Origin: an uncultured Oscillospiraceae bacterium
GTDB lineage: Bacteria; Bacillota; Clostridia; Oscillospirales; Ruminococcaceae
Length of the DNA: 64,000 bases
Reading direction: 5' to 3'
NCBI GenBank assembly: GCA_934462925.1
Contig: CAKSIT010000001.1
Coordinates: 1 to 64,000, forward strand
This document shows positions 51,522 through 59,689 of the stretch, piece after piece. Each line of letters opens with the position of its first letter. The stretch's first letter is position 1. Below the pieces are notes generated by a model. It worked only from the letters and a program-made list of their open reading frames with translations, was not told the origin of the DNA and did no database searches. The position numbers were made by a program, and so were the translations under genes.

Positions 51522-51680
51522 ATGACAAAGAAATTCGTAATCATTGCGGGCATTATCGCGCTTGCTGCGGCTGCTGCGGCTGCCGTTGCGTGCTTCCTGC
51601 TCAAGAGAACAGACCTTGTTGAGAACGGGCTGGACTGCCTTTTCTCAAAGTCCTGCGGCGACGAGGACGACGAAATCTGA
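51522..51680 (+). CDS. 52-aa single-helix membrane protein downstream of terD
   Basis: ATG 51522 has a strong AGGAGG site. The product starts MTKKF, then a hydrophobic helix (VIIAGIIALAAAA..., residues 6-27), a basic KR stop-transfer, a DLVENGLDCL stretch and a tail SCGDEDDEI with two cysteines and six acidic residues. It lies 24 nt after terD and before a terminator, so the two are co-transcribed. Function unknown; the acidic tail could bind Ca2+ or a TerD protein. Confidence 0.75.
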   Translation: MTKKFVIIAGIIALAAAAAAAVACFLLKRTDLVENGLDCLFSKSCGDEDDEI

Positions 51681-51717
51681 CCATTAAGCAGGCGAGCATG
51701 GCTCAGCTATAATGAAA

Positions 51718-51753
51718 GGGCTGCCTTGCTGTATGCGGGGCAGCCCTATTTTT
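51718..51753 (+). terminator. Terminator after the TerD/small-protein pair
   Basis: GGGCTGCC/GGCAGCCC (51718-51725 with 51739-51746) followed by TATTTTTGG. The T-run abuts the ribosome site of the next gene, so readthrough may feed ybaK. Confidence 0.8.
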
Positions 51754-51762
51754 GGAGGAACA

Positions 51763-52239
51763 ATGGCAAAGGAAGCAAAAACAAACGCCATGCGGATACT
51801 CGACCGCATGAAGATAAGCTACACGCCAAACGCGTACGAATGCGACGAGTTTATCGACGGCGTACACATAGCGGACGCGCTCGGGCAGAGCTACGACTGC
51901 TCGTTCAAAACGCTTGTAACGCAGGGCAAAAGCGGTAACTACTTTGTGTTCGCGCTGCCTGTGGATAAGGAGCTTGACATGAAAAAGTGCGCGCGGGCAG
52001 TCGGCGAGAAGTCGCTTGAAATGGTACATGTTAAGGACATAAACGCCGTTACGGGCTATATACGCGGCGGCTGCACGCCCATAGGCATGAAAAAGCAGTA
52101 CAGGACCGTTATACACGAGAGCGCAAAGGCGTTCGACAAGGTGATAGTGAGCGGCGGCAGGCTGGGCTTGCAGCTAATCCTCGCGCCCGACGACCTTGCA
52201 AAGGCGTGTAACGGCGAGTTCGCGGACATAATTATGTAA
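51763..52239 (+). CDS. ybaK: YbaK/EbsC-type aminoacyl-tRNA deacylase
   Basis: A 158-aa trans-editing enzyme that hydrolyses misacylated Cys-tRNA(Pro). Family signatures are the conserved Lys in CSFKTLVTQG, the FVFALPVDKELDMKKCARA segment and GYIRGGCTPIGMKK. GGAGGA lies 8 nt before ATG 51763. The terminator just upstream overlaps its leader. Confidence 0.94.
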   Translation: MAKEAKTNAMRILDRMKISYTPNAYECDEFIDGVHIADALGQSYDCSFKTLVTQGKSGNYFVFALPVDKELDMKKCARAVGEKSLEMVHVKDINAVTGYIRGGCTPIGMKKQYRTVIHESAKAFDKVIVSGGRLGLQLILAPDDLAKACNGEFADIIM

Positions 52240-52286
52240 AGCATACCGCCGAAAACACATCATATGTTTGCGGTAATAAACAATGA

Positions 52287-52310
52287 AGGCTGCGCCGTCT
52301 GGCGCAGCCT
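52287..52310. terminator. Left copy of a duplicated terminator stem around A8
   Basis: AGGCTGCGCC/GGCGCAGCCT (52287-52310, loop GTCT). Followed by the A8 element. The same stem recurs at 52521-52546 with a different loop. Confidence 0.8.
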
Positions 52311-52520
52311 CAACTTGTCGAAAAAGTCTATTTTGCCTGCGTAAGCGGGCTTTAAAATAACCTTTTTTGCCTCGGGCTAAAGGCGACTGCGTCGGCCTGG
52401 CTGAGGCAAAAAACTCTCCTATCCGCACAAGTGTGCGGTTTGACGGCTTGCCGTCAAACCGTGCGCGCAGCGCGGATGCCCCGTCGGGAAACCCCCGTAT
52501 GGGGGTTTTTCGACGGTCTG
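52311..52520 (-). repeat. Family A multi-hairpin element, full copy, inverted (A8)
   Basis: A 210-bp copy in minus orientation. It has both ends, the CCCCC/GGGGG hairpin, the GGTTTGACGG hairpin in an ATCCGCGC/GTGCGGAT stem (one GU pair), the third hairpin with the long loop also seen in A5, and CCCGC-type fourth hairpin. It lies between ybaK and the Cys-rich gene. Confidence 0.95.
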
Positions 52521-52554
52521 AGGCTGCGCCTTTTTGGGCGCAGCCTCCTTTTTG
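52521..52554. terminator. Right copy of the terminator stem, with T-run
   Basis: AGGCTGCGCC/GGCGCAGCCT around a TTTTTG loop (52521-52546), followed by CCTTTTTG. It can terminate ybaK transcription; on the other strand it may end the Cys-rich gene. Confidence 0.85.
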
Positions 52555-52583
52555 TTTATGCCCGAGGGCTATGTGCGGGATAA

Positions 52584-52739
52584 TCAGCAGCCGCAGCCGT
52601 TGTTACCGCCGCAGCCGCAGTTGTCGTTACCGCAGCCGTTACCGCAGCCGTTGCCGCAGCCATTGCCGCAGAACAGGAAAAGAAGAATAAGAATGATAAT
52701 CCAGCAGCAGTTGTTACCGCCCATGTTGAAGCATGACAT
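52584..52739 (-). CDS. 51-aa Cys/Gly/Asn-rich small membrane protein
   Basis: On the minus strand ATG 52739 has AAGGAGGA at ideal spacing. The product has a short polar start (MSCFNMGGNNCC), one hydrophobic stretch (WIIILILLFLF) and a tail of CGNG repeats ending CGCGGNNGCGC; 12 of 51 residues are cysteine. Small proteins of this look occur in Clostridia (sometimes labelled high-cysteine proteins) and in spore coats. A sigma-K-like promoter lies 66 nt upstream, so I infer a late mother-cell or coat protein. Confidence 0.75.
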   Translation of the reverse strand: MSCFNMGGNNCCWIIILILLFLFCGNGCGNGCGNGCGNDNCGCGGNNGCGC

Positions 52740-52804
52740 AATGATGTCCTCCTTGAATCGATTTAGGAATTTCTGCTTCCCTGTGAAGCTTCCGTTTCCT
52801 GCTA

Positions 52805-52831
52805 TATATTATGCCGCTTCATTTTTTTGGT
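52805..52831 (-). promoter_or_regulatory. Sigma-K-like promoter of the Cys-rich gene
   Basis: On the minus strand AC (52831-52830), exactly 16 nt, then CATAATATA (52813-52805) match AC-N16-CATANNNTA, with the same spacing as the dpaAB promoter. Confidence 0.65.
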
Positions 52832-52854
52832 TACAGGTTTTTGGGGGAATTTCC

Positions 52855-54081
52855 CTACTCCACATCATATAGAGCGTACATCTGTTCAAGGTCGGACAGC
52901 AGCGTTTCCTCCACCTTTTTATTTGAGAGCGAAAGCTGCGCTATGTAGCCCGTAAAGCTGCGTATCCACGGAATAAGCTCGGCGCTGTCGTACACGTCCG
53001 CCGTAAACCGCGCGAGCGTTTGCTCGTCCGTGCGGTTCAGAATCTCTACCGTGCCGCAGCGCTTTTCGCGTTCAAGCTTTGTGAGCATAAACTCCCCGCC
53101 GTGCGGTATCCTCAGCGTAAAGCACACGCGCTCAAGCCTGCCGCCGCCAAGAGAAGCGCCCCATATATTCGGCTGCATACTCCCGAGCCTGTCGCGCAGC
53201 GCCGCAAACTGCGGGCATACGCCCTGCGGCTTTACGCCGCGTATCCTGTCCAGCCTGAACAGCGCGAGCTTTTTGCCCTGCGCGGCGAGCCATTGCCTGC
53301 CCGTCTGCACGCTCACAAAAATGCGTAACGGTACGCACGTTATCTCGCGGCTTTCCGCGTCCTTTGCGCCGCTGTAGGTGAAGCTCACGCCGCGCCGCTC
53401 CGAAATGGCCGCGAAAAGCGCGCACAGCACCTCGCTTTCAAGCACCTGCGTTATGTAGTGGTGCTTGAACGTGAAATACTCGCTGCCGCCGCCCAGCTTG
53501 TCGAGCAGGAAATTCCCCGCAGCGCCGCACGGCGCGGCCTCGGAAAAGAACTCGAGCGCGTCGCGCCACGAGGTAAGGCAAACGCTGCGCGCGCGGCTGT
53601 AGAGGGTCTGCCGCCCCTGCCTGCGGGCGGTGATAAGCCCGAGCCGCGCGTATTCCGCGAGCTTTTTGCGCACGGTGGATTCCTCAAAGCACATGGGCGC
53701 GGGGAACTCCGCGAGAATCTCGTCGGTTTTTTGTGTGATTTCAGCGAGAGTAAAAGCGATTTCGGGTGAATAAAGTATATCAAAGAGTATAAAATGCAGG
53801 GTAATATCACCGTCTGTAAAGCTTTTGGCTTTTAACACGCGGTAAAGAGGGTTGCTGCCCGCCGCGCGGCTGTCAATGCTCACAAACATATTTTTGCCCT
53901 CGCGGGTACGGTGAGAGCCGATATAGCCGTCAAGGTAGCTTTCAATGCGGCGGCGCTCGTTGTCGTAGGAGCGCGCGCTTTTGTCGGTGTACTGCCCGCG
54001 CGTGCGGAAGCCGCACACATAAAACTCGCGCACATACCCGCGTATGCGCTCAAAGCTCTTTATAAGCTCGGAATATGCCAC
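52855..54081 (-). CDS. WYL domain-containing protein
   Basis: A 408-aa protein. Residues 1-130 begin ELIKSFERIRGYVREFYVCG with a helical, charged segment. A winged-HTH-like part (about 140-175, EESTVRKKLAEYARLGLITA) follows, then a WYL domain (FVSVQTGRQWLAAQGKKLAL) and a C-terminal domain with PHGGEFMLTKLEREKR. The first part is not the usual WYL front. It starts at GTG 54081 with AAAGGAGC upstream. Its stop is 24 nt from the sigma-K-like promoter of the Cys-rich gene. Confidence 0.85.
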   Translation of the reverse strand: MAYSELIKSFERIRGYVREFYVCGFRTRGQYTDKSARSYDNERRRIESYLDGYIGSHRTREGKNMFVSIDSRAAGSNPLYRVLKAKSFTDGDITLHFILFDILYSPEIAFTLAEITQKTDEILAEFPAPMCFEESTVRKKLAEYARLGLITARRQGRQTLYSRARSVCLTSWRDALEFFSEAAPCGAAGNFLLDKLGGGSEYFTFKHHYITQVLESEVLCALFAAISERRGVSFTYSGAKDAESREITCVPLRIFVSVQTGRQWLAAQGKKLALFRLDRIRGVKPQGVCPQFAALRDRLGSMQPNIWGASLGGGRLERVCFTLRIPHGGEFMLTKLEREKRCGTVEILNRTDEQTLARFTADVYDSAELIPWIRSFTGYIAQLSLSNKKVEETLLSDLEQMYALYDVE

Positions 54082-54126
54082 GTTGGCGCTCCTTTCTGTA
54101 TAATCTCGACTTAAAATAACAATGCG

Positions 54127-54276
54127 TTATAGCTGTGCAAGCTCCCAAAAACTGCGGGCATACCGCTTAAGCTGCGCAGATTCGCGGCGGTTTTCGCGGA
54201 GAATCCCCGCAAAAAGCGCGCCGCAGATGTTATCTGCGATTCTGCGCGTATAATCTCCGTAGAATATTACGCCGCG
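54127..54276 (-). pseudogene. Tandem, diverged copy of the isomerase gene's 3' end, in frame after its stop
   Basis: After the isomerase TAA (54279-54277) the same frame stays open for 49 codons to a second TAA (54129-54127). The encoded end (LRENRRESAQLKRYARSF) matches the isomerase end (YRENYREFAQLKQSVDRL). The flanks repeat as well: CTATAACGC, then GAGATTATAC, follow both stops. A partial tandem duplication of about 150 bp is the simplest account. Stop readthrough to a longer protein is possible but unproven. Confidence 0.7.
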
Positions 54277-55059
54277 TTATAGCCCTATCATCTCCGAAAG
54301 CCTGTCAACAGACTGCTTAAGCTGCGCAAATTCGCGGTAGTTTTCACGGTAAAGCTCGACGATATACGCGCCGTCGAAGCCGTTTGCGCGCATTCTGCGG
54401 GAGAGCGCGGCGAAATCGAAGCAGCCCTCGCCCACGGGCAGGCAGTCGTGCGAGCCGTCCGCGTCGCTCACGTGGCAGTGAATAATGCTGCTGCCGAGCG
54501 CGTCAACGTAGTCGAGCGGGTTTTCGCAGCTCCTGCGCGCCTGCTTAAGGTCCAGCACAAAGTTCGCGAGCGGGCCTAACTCCCGCTTCATCATCTTAAG
54601 GAACTCGAGCTTGCCGCTCATGCAGTAGCTCACGTTCTCCTGCGCGACGGTCACGCCGTACCCGCGCGCCGTTTCTGCGAGCAGCGCGAACTGCTTTATA
54701 TAGTGCGAGGGCGTGCAGCGGCTGCTTAAAATAGCGCCGTGCAGCACGAAAATCTTTGCGCCGAGCGTGTTCATGCTGCTGAAAAAGCCGCGGTAGAGCG
54801 ACAGCATTTCCTCAATGCGGCGGTCGTACTCCGAAAAAAGGTACACGCTCTCCATCGGCGACGAGAACGGGTGGAACGAGGTAACGCACATTCCGCTGCG
54901 CTCCATCTGCGCGCGCAGCCCCGATATTATCGGCTCTTGCCCCTCAATGGTGCTGTTGGCGAACACCTCCGCAGTTTTCACGCCAAGCGCCGCAAGCTGC
55001 GCGAACGCGTCCTCAACGTGCAGCGGGTAAAGCGAAGCCGTAGATACGCCGACCTTCAT
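54277..55059 (-). CDS. Sugar phosphate isomerase/epimerase (AP endonuclease 2-like TIM barrel)
   Basis: A 260-aa TIM-barrel protein of the xylose-isomerase-like family. MKVGVSTASLYPLHVEDAFA, VFVLHGAILSSRC-type text, VAQENVSYCMSG (Glu metal ligand), NFVLDLKQARR, IIHCHVSDADGSHDCLPVGEG and GAYIVELYREN are in the family order, with metal-binding Glu, Asp and His residues visible. The substrate is unknown. ATG 55059 follows GGGAGGA; an upstream promoter is at 55111-55139. Confidence 0.9.
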   Translation of the reverse strand: MKVGVSTASLYPLHVEDAFAQLAALGVKTAEVFANSTIEGQEPIISGLRAQMERSGMCVTSFHPFSSPMESVYLFSEYDRRIEEMLSLYRGFFSSMNTLGAKIFVLHGAILSSRCTPSHYIKQFALLAETARGYGVTVAQENVSYCMSGKLEFLKMMKRELGPLANFVLDLKQARRSCENPLDYVDALGSSIIHCHVSDADGSHDCLPVGEGCFDFAALSRRMRANGFDGAYIVELYRENYREFAQLKQSVDRLSEMIGL

Positions 55060-55110
55060 TTTGCAGTCCTCCCTTGAACAAGCCGCCCGCAGGCGTGCTA
55101 AGTTGTTAAA

Positions 55111-55139
55111 ATTATAACACATTTTCTGCGAAAAATCAA
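55111..55139 (-). promoter_or_regulatory. Promoter of the sugar isomerase gene
   Basis: On the minus strand TTGATT (55139-55134), a 17-bp spacer and TATAAT (55116-55111). Confidence 0.8.
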
Positions 55140-55206
55140 TAGAAAATCCGCCCCTGCCGCAAAAATATTAGGGCAGAATGCACAACGCGCACGAGATGTT
55201 CACGTA

Positions 55207-55235
55207 TTGCTTTTTTTGCTGAAATGTGGTATAAT
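55207..55235 (+). promoter_or_regulatory. Promoter of the remA-gmk-priA operon
   Basis: TTGCTT (55207-55212), a 17-bp spacer ending TGG, and TATAAT (55230-55235), an extended -10 site 59 nt before remA. It is the only clear promoter for the genes up to the window end. Confidence 0.8.
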
Positions 55236-55293
55236 GAATATATGTATCCGCAGGCTCGGGAATACCTGCGGTAATAACGGGAGGTGCGCGCCG

Positions 55294-55545
55294 ATGAAGC
55301 TGATAAACATAGGCTTTGGCAATACTGTGAACGCTGACAGGGTGGTTGCGGTGGTAAGCCCCGAGGCAGCGCCTGTAAAAAGGATAGTTCAGGTGGCAAA
55401 GGACAGCGGCAGCGCCATAGACGCCACCTGCGGCAGAAAGACCCGCTCTGTGCTGATATGCGACAGCGGCCACGTGGTGCTGTCTGCGCTGCAGCCCGAC
55501 ACCATTGCGGGAAAGACGACGGAGGACACGGACGATGAACGGTAA
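55294..55545 (+). CDS. remA: RemA-like DUF370 regulator
   Basis: An 83-aa protein of the RemA/DUF370 family, DNA-binding regulators of biofilm matrix and osmoprotection genes in Bacillus. The family text [32 protein letters not shown] and [19 protein letters not shown] is complete. GGGAGGTG precedes ATG 55294. The gene overlaps gmk by 11 nt, the classic remA-gmk pairing. Confidence 0.95.
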   Translation: MKLINIGFGNTVNADRVVAVVSPEAAPVKRIVQVAKDSGSAIDATCGRKTRSVLICDSGHVVLSALQPDTIAGKTTEDTDDER

Positions 55546-56146
55546 GGGACTGCTATTTGTGGTTTCCGCGCCTGCGGGGTGCGGCAAGGATACTATCCTT
55601 GAACAGCTTTTTGCGCGGACGGATACGGCGGGCTACTCCGTTTCTGCGACAACGCGCGCGCCGCGCGAGGGCGAGGTGGACGGCGTTCACTACCACTTCA
55701 AGACGCGCGAGCAGTTCGAGCAGATGATACGCGGCGGAGAGGTGCTTGAATACACCGAATACTGCGGCAACTACTACGGCACGCCGAAAAAGGGCGTTGA
55801 GGAGCTGACGTCGCAGGGGCGCGACGTTATCCTTAAAATAGAGGTGGAGGGCGCAATGAACATAAAGCGCCTTTTCCCCGAGTGCTGCCTTGTGTTTATC
55901 CTGCCGCCGTCGCTTGCGGAGCTTGAGCGCCGCCTGCGCAAGAGAGGCACGGAAACCGAGGAGAAGATAATCGCCCGCACCGAGCAGGCGCGCCGCGAGA
56001 TAGAGCTTGCGGAGAACTACGACTATCTCATAGTAAACGGAGAGCTGTCTGCGGCGGTGGACGACCTGCTTGCGGTGCTGCGCGCGGAAAAGCTGCGCAG
56101 GGTGCGCTGCGGCGGGCTTCTTAAAGAGATACGGGGAGAGAGCTGA
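55535..56146 (+). CDS. gmk: Guanylate kinase
   Basis: A 203-aa kinase that makes GDP from GMP. The P-loop is [12 protein letters not shown] (Asp in place of Ser after GK), the GMP site includes [19 protein letters not shown] and [13 protein letters not shown], and [13 protein letters not shown] follows. ATG 55535 lies within the end of remA with GGAGG upstream. rpoZ, often next in Firmicutes, is not present between gmk and priA. Confidence 0.96.
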   Translation: MNGKGLLFVVSAPAGCGKDTILEQLFARTDTAGYSVSATTRAPREGEVDGVHYHFKTREQFEQMIRGGEVLEYTEYCGNYYGTPKKGVEELTSQGRDVILKIEVEGAMNIKRLFPECCLVFILPPSLAELERRLRKRGTETEEKIIARTEQARREIELAENYDYLIVNGELSAAVDDLLAVLRAEKLRRVRCGGLLKEIRGES

Positions 56147-58570
56147 ATGGTTGCGGACGTAGGCGTAGAGGGTACGCTTTACGGGTTTGACGCGCTTTAT
56201 TCCTACGAGATACCGAGCGCGCTCGAGGGCGCGGTGACTGAGGGAATGCGCGTTGTAGTGCCTTTCGGCAGGGGCAACAAAAAGCGCGTGGGGCTTGTGT
56301 TCGCGCTGCGGCAGGCGGCTCAGGGCGAGCGGCTTAAGCCCATATGCGCCGCGGCGGACGGCGAGCGCGTTATTTCGCCCGAGCTTCTGCGGCTTTGCGT
56401 ATGGCTGCGCGAAAACACGTTCTGCACGTATTTTGACGCGTTCCGCGCGATACTGCCGCCGGGGCTTGGGTATTCGCTTAAAACGCGCTACCGCCTTGAA
56501 AGGGACTTTAACGGCGAGCTTACCGAGGACGAGAGCCGCGTGATAAGCGCGCTTCGCGCCGCGCCCGACCGCGCCGCGTTCGACGCGGAGACTGCGGCGG
56601 CGCAGCAGCGCTTTGGCGCGCGGGTGATAGCCGCCCTTGTTGAAAAGGGCGCGCTGAGCGAGGACAGCGAGCTTAAGCGCCGCGTGGGCGACGAAACGGT
56701 GCAGATGCTGCGCGCGCTGCCGCAGGCGGAGGGCGTAAAGCTCACCCCGAAGCAGCGGCAGGTGCTGCGCTTTATAGAGGAGGCGGAGAGCGCTTCCGTA
56801 AGGGAGGCGTGCTACGCCTGCACGGTAACGCCCGCGGTGATAAAGCGCCTTGTGGAAAAGGGTCTGCTCGAGCAGTACGAGAACGTGGTATTCCGCACGG
56901 AAACCGCCGAGGAAGCGCAGGAAAGCCCTGCGGACATAGTTTTCTCGCCGAAGCAGCAGGAGGTCTACAACGGTCTTGAGGCGCTTATGGACGCGCCCGA
57001 GCCGAAATGCGCGCTTTTGCGCGGGGTCACGGGCAGCGGCAAGACCTCGGTGTTCATAAAGCTTATAGAACACGCGCTGTCGCAGGGAAAGAGCGCGGTA
57101 ATGCTCGTCCCCGAGATATCGCTTACCCCGCAGATGGTGGGCAGATTCCGCAGGCTTTTCGGCGGGAGCGTCGCGGTAATGCACAGCTCCCTGTCGCTGG
57201 GCGAGCGCGCGGACGAGTACCGCAGGATAAAGGAGGGCAGGGCGCGTATCGTCATCGGCACGAGAAGCGCGGTTTTCGCGCCCGTAAGCGACCTTGGCAT
57301 AATTGTTATCGACGAGGAGGGCGAGGGGACGTACAAATCCGAGAACGCCCCGCGCTACCACGCAAGGGACGTTGCAAAGCAGCGCTGCTTTGCGCATGGG
57401 GCGTTTTTGCTGTTGGCTTCGGCTACGCCGTCGATAGAGAGCTGCTACTTCGCCAAAAAGGGGCGCTACAGCCTGTTCGAGCTTGACGAGCGATACAACA
57501 ACGCCGTTCTGCCCGACGTTTACATGGTGGATATGCGCGAGGAGGCGGCGAACGGCAACGTATCGGCGTTCAGCGCGCCGCTTGTGCGCGAGCTTGAGGC
57601 GAACCTTGAACGCGGCGAGCAGTCCATACTGCTGCTCAACCGCCGCGGGTATCATACGAGCGTGCGGTGCGCCGCGTGCGGCAAGCCGCTGGAATGCCCC
57701 AACTGCTCCCTGCCGCTTACCTACCACAAGGTGAACGGCAGCATAATATGCCACTACTGCGGCTATATCCGCGAGATGGACAGGGTGTGTCCCGAGTGCG
57801 GCGCGCGGTTCTTTTCCATGAAAGGCACGGGTACGCAGCGCATTGAGGACGAGATAAGCGCGCTGTTCCCCACGGCGAGGGTGCTGCGCATGGACGCGGA
57901 CACCACGTCTACCAAAAACGCGTTTGAAACGAAGTTCAGGGCGTTCGCCGAGGGCGAGTACGATATAATCGTAGGCACGCAGATGATAGCAAAGGGGCTG
58001 GATTTTCCGAATGTTACGCTTGTGGGCGTACTTAAAACGGACAACTCGCTTTACGCGGGGGACTTCCGCGCGTATGAGCGCACGTTCTCGCTTATAACGC
58101 AGGTAGTGGGGCGCTCGGGGCGCGGCGGCAAGCGCGGGCGGGCGCTTATACAAACCTTTTCGCCGGACCACTACGTGCTTAACCTCGCCGCGCGGCAGGA
58201 CTACCCCGCGTTTTACGAGCAGGAGATAGCCCTGCGCGAGGCAATGCTCTACCCGCCGTACTGCGACATCATAGTCGTGGGGTTCTCGTCCCTTACGGAC
58301 AGACCCTGCGAGAACGCCGCGCGGCTGTTTGCGGATATGCTGCTGCGCGCTGCCGCCGAGGCGGGGGGAGATATCCCGCTGCGGGTGCTGGGCCCTGCGC
58401 CTTACGCTATCGGCAGGCTTAACGGGCGCTTTCGCTACAGGCTGATGATAAAGTGCAAAAATTCGCGCAGGCTGCGCGCGCTTATGGAGAAGACGCTTAA
58501 ACGCGCGTATACCGACAAGGCGTTTGCAAACGTAAGCTTTTTCGCCGACATGAACGGCGACCCGGAATAA
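56147..58570 (+). CDS. priA: Primosomal protein N' (PriA helicase)
   Basis: An 807-aa replication-restart helicase. The N-terminal DNA-binding region is followed by Walker A GVTGSGKTSV, the DEAH-box variant DEEGEGTYK, and a pair of zinc sites (CAACGKPLECPNC; CHYCGYIREMDRVCPECG), then the helicase C-terminal part with VGTQMIAKGLDFPNVTLVGV and VVGRSGRGGK. The length is normal. The start is directly after the gmk stop. Confidence 0.97.
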   Translation: MVADVGVEGTLYGFDALYSYEIPSALEGAVTEGMRVVVPFGRGNKKRVGLVFALRQAAQGERLKPICAAADGERVISPELLRLCVWLRENTFCTYFDAFRAILPPGLGYSLKTRYRLERDFNGELTEDESRVISALRAAPDRAAFDAETAAAQQRFGARVIAALVEKGALSEDSELKRRVGDETVQMLRALPQAEGVKLTPKQRQVLRFIEEAESASVREACYACTVTPAVIKRLVEKGLLEQYENVVFRTETAEEAQESPADIVFSPKQQEVYNGLEALMDAPEPKCALLRGVTGSGKTSVFIKLIEHALSQGKSAVMLVPEISLTPQMVGRFRRLFGGSVAVMHSSLSLGERADEYRRIKEGRARIVIGTRSAVFAPVSDLGIIVIDEEGEGTYKSENAPRYHARDVAKQRCFAHGAFLLLASATPSIESCYFAKKGRYSLFELDERYNNAVLPDVYMVDMREEAANGNVSAFSAPLVRELEANLERGEQSILLLNRRGYHTSVRCAACGKPLECPNCSLPLTYHKVNGSIICHYCGYIREMDRVCPECGARFFSMKGTGTQRIEDEISALFPTARVLRMDADTTSTKNAFETKFRAFAEGEYDIIVGTQMIAKGLDFPNVTLVGVLKTDNSLYAGDFRAYERTFSLITQVVGRSGRGGKRGRALIQTFSPDHYVLNLAARQDYPAFYEQEIALREAMLYPPYCDIIVVGFSSLTDRPCENAARLFADMLLRAAAEAGGDIPLRVLGPAPYAIGRLNGRFRYRLMIKCKNSRRLRALMEKTLKRAYTDKAFANVSFFADMNGDPE

Positions 58571-58587
58571 AACGAAAGGCGGCAGGC

Positions 58588-59670
58588 ATGACTAAACGAA
58601 TAAAAAACGTGCTTATAACCGTGGGCGCGCTTGTCGCCGCAGCCGCCGCGGCTGTCGGGGGAACGCTCCTGTACCTGAGCGCGCAGCTTGACAAAGTACC
58701 CGCCATGACGGCGCTTGAAACGCTCGCCTACACGACGAAGGGCAGGGAGGACGCGGTTATAACCGCAGGCACGATAAAGGACGGCGTGTGTTCCTATACC
58801 GTTTACGGCGAGGACGCGCGCGAGCTGCCGCACGAGCGGCACGTATACGAGATAGGCTCGCTTACAAAGACGTTTACGGCGGCGCTTGTTTGCAGGGGCT
58901 TTGAGGACGGCGCGCTTTCGCCCGAGGGCGAGCTTTCGCAGTACCTTGACCTGCCGCAAAAGCCGCATTATCCTGCGCTTTCCGAGCTTCTCACGCACAC
59001 CTCGGGCTACAAGGCGTACTACTACGCACCGCCCATGACGGGCAACTTTTTTGCGGGGCGCAACGATTTTTGCGGCATAGGCGACAGCATGGTGCTTGAT
59101 ACGCTCGCAAAGACCGATATTTCTGCGGGGGAGCATGGGTTCGTGTACTCGAACTTCGGCTACGCGGCGCTCGGGCTTGTGCTTGAAAAGACTGGCGGCA
59201 CGGAGTTCACGCGGCTTATGAACGGCTTTACGCAGGAGCTGGGGCTTGAAAACACGCGTATTTCCGACGGCAGCGGCGACCTTGGCAGGCTGTGGGAGTG
59301 GACTGCGGGAGATACATATATGGCGGCGGGCGCGCTTGTTTCGGATATAGAGGATATGCTGAAATACGCGCAGCTTCAGCTTGACGGCGAGGGCGTTTTC
59401 GCGCGGTGTCACGAAAGCATGGCGGTGGTGAACGCCTCGGATGTGAAAAACAAAAAGCTTGACATAAACCTTGACGAGGTGGGCGCGGCGTGGATAATCG
59501 ACCGCGAAAACGGCTTTATATGGCACAACGGCGGCACGGGGGACTACAACTGCTGGCTTGGCGTATGCCCCCAGACGCAGACCGCGGCGGTGGTGCTGTC
59601 GAATCTCCCGCCGAGCTACAGGCTGCCCGCAACGGTAACGGGCGTTAAGCTGCTAAAGGAAATACAATAA
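58588..59670 (+). CDS. Beta-lactamase-family serine hydrolase (membrane anchored)
   Basis: A 360-aa protein with an N-terminal signal anchor (residues 6-30) and a class C beta-lactamase/penicillin-binding fold outside. The catalytic SLTK is at about residue 92, YSN at about 190, and HNGGTG at about 312, the three active-site motifs. Such proteins are D,D-peptidases, esterases or amidases; the substrate is unknown. It is inserted between priA and def, a place normally without this gene. Confidence 0.88.
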   Translation: MTKRIKNVLITVGALVAAAAAAVGGTLLYLSAQLDKVPAMTALETLAYTTKGREDAVITAGTIKDGVCSYTVYGEDARELPHERHVYEIGSLTKTFTAALVCRGFEDGALSPEGELSQYLDLPQKPHYPALSELLTHTSGYKAYYYAPPMTGNFFAGRNDFCGIGDSMVLDTLAKTDISAGEHGFVYSNFGYAALGLVLEKTGGTEFTRLMNGFTQELGLENTRISDGSGDLGRLWEWTAGDTYMAAGALVSDIEDMLKYAQLQLDGEGVFARCHESMAVVNASDVKNKKLDINLDEVGAAWIIDRENGFIWHNGGTGDYNCWLGVCPQTQTAAVVLSNLPPSYRLPATVTGVKLLKEIQ

Positions 59671-59689
59671 CCGAAAGGACGAATAAACA

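Noticed and set aside
55553..58171. 872-codon open frame antisense to gmk and priA
   Set aside because: It is a shadow of two strongly recognised genes; the product is Arg/Ala/His-rich without any known motif.
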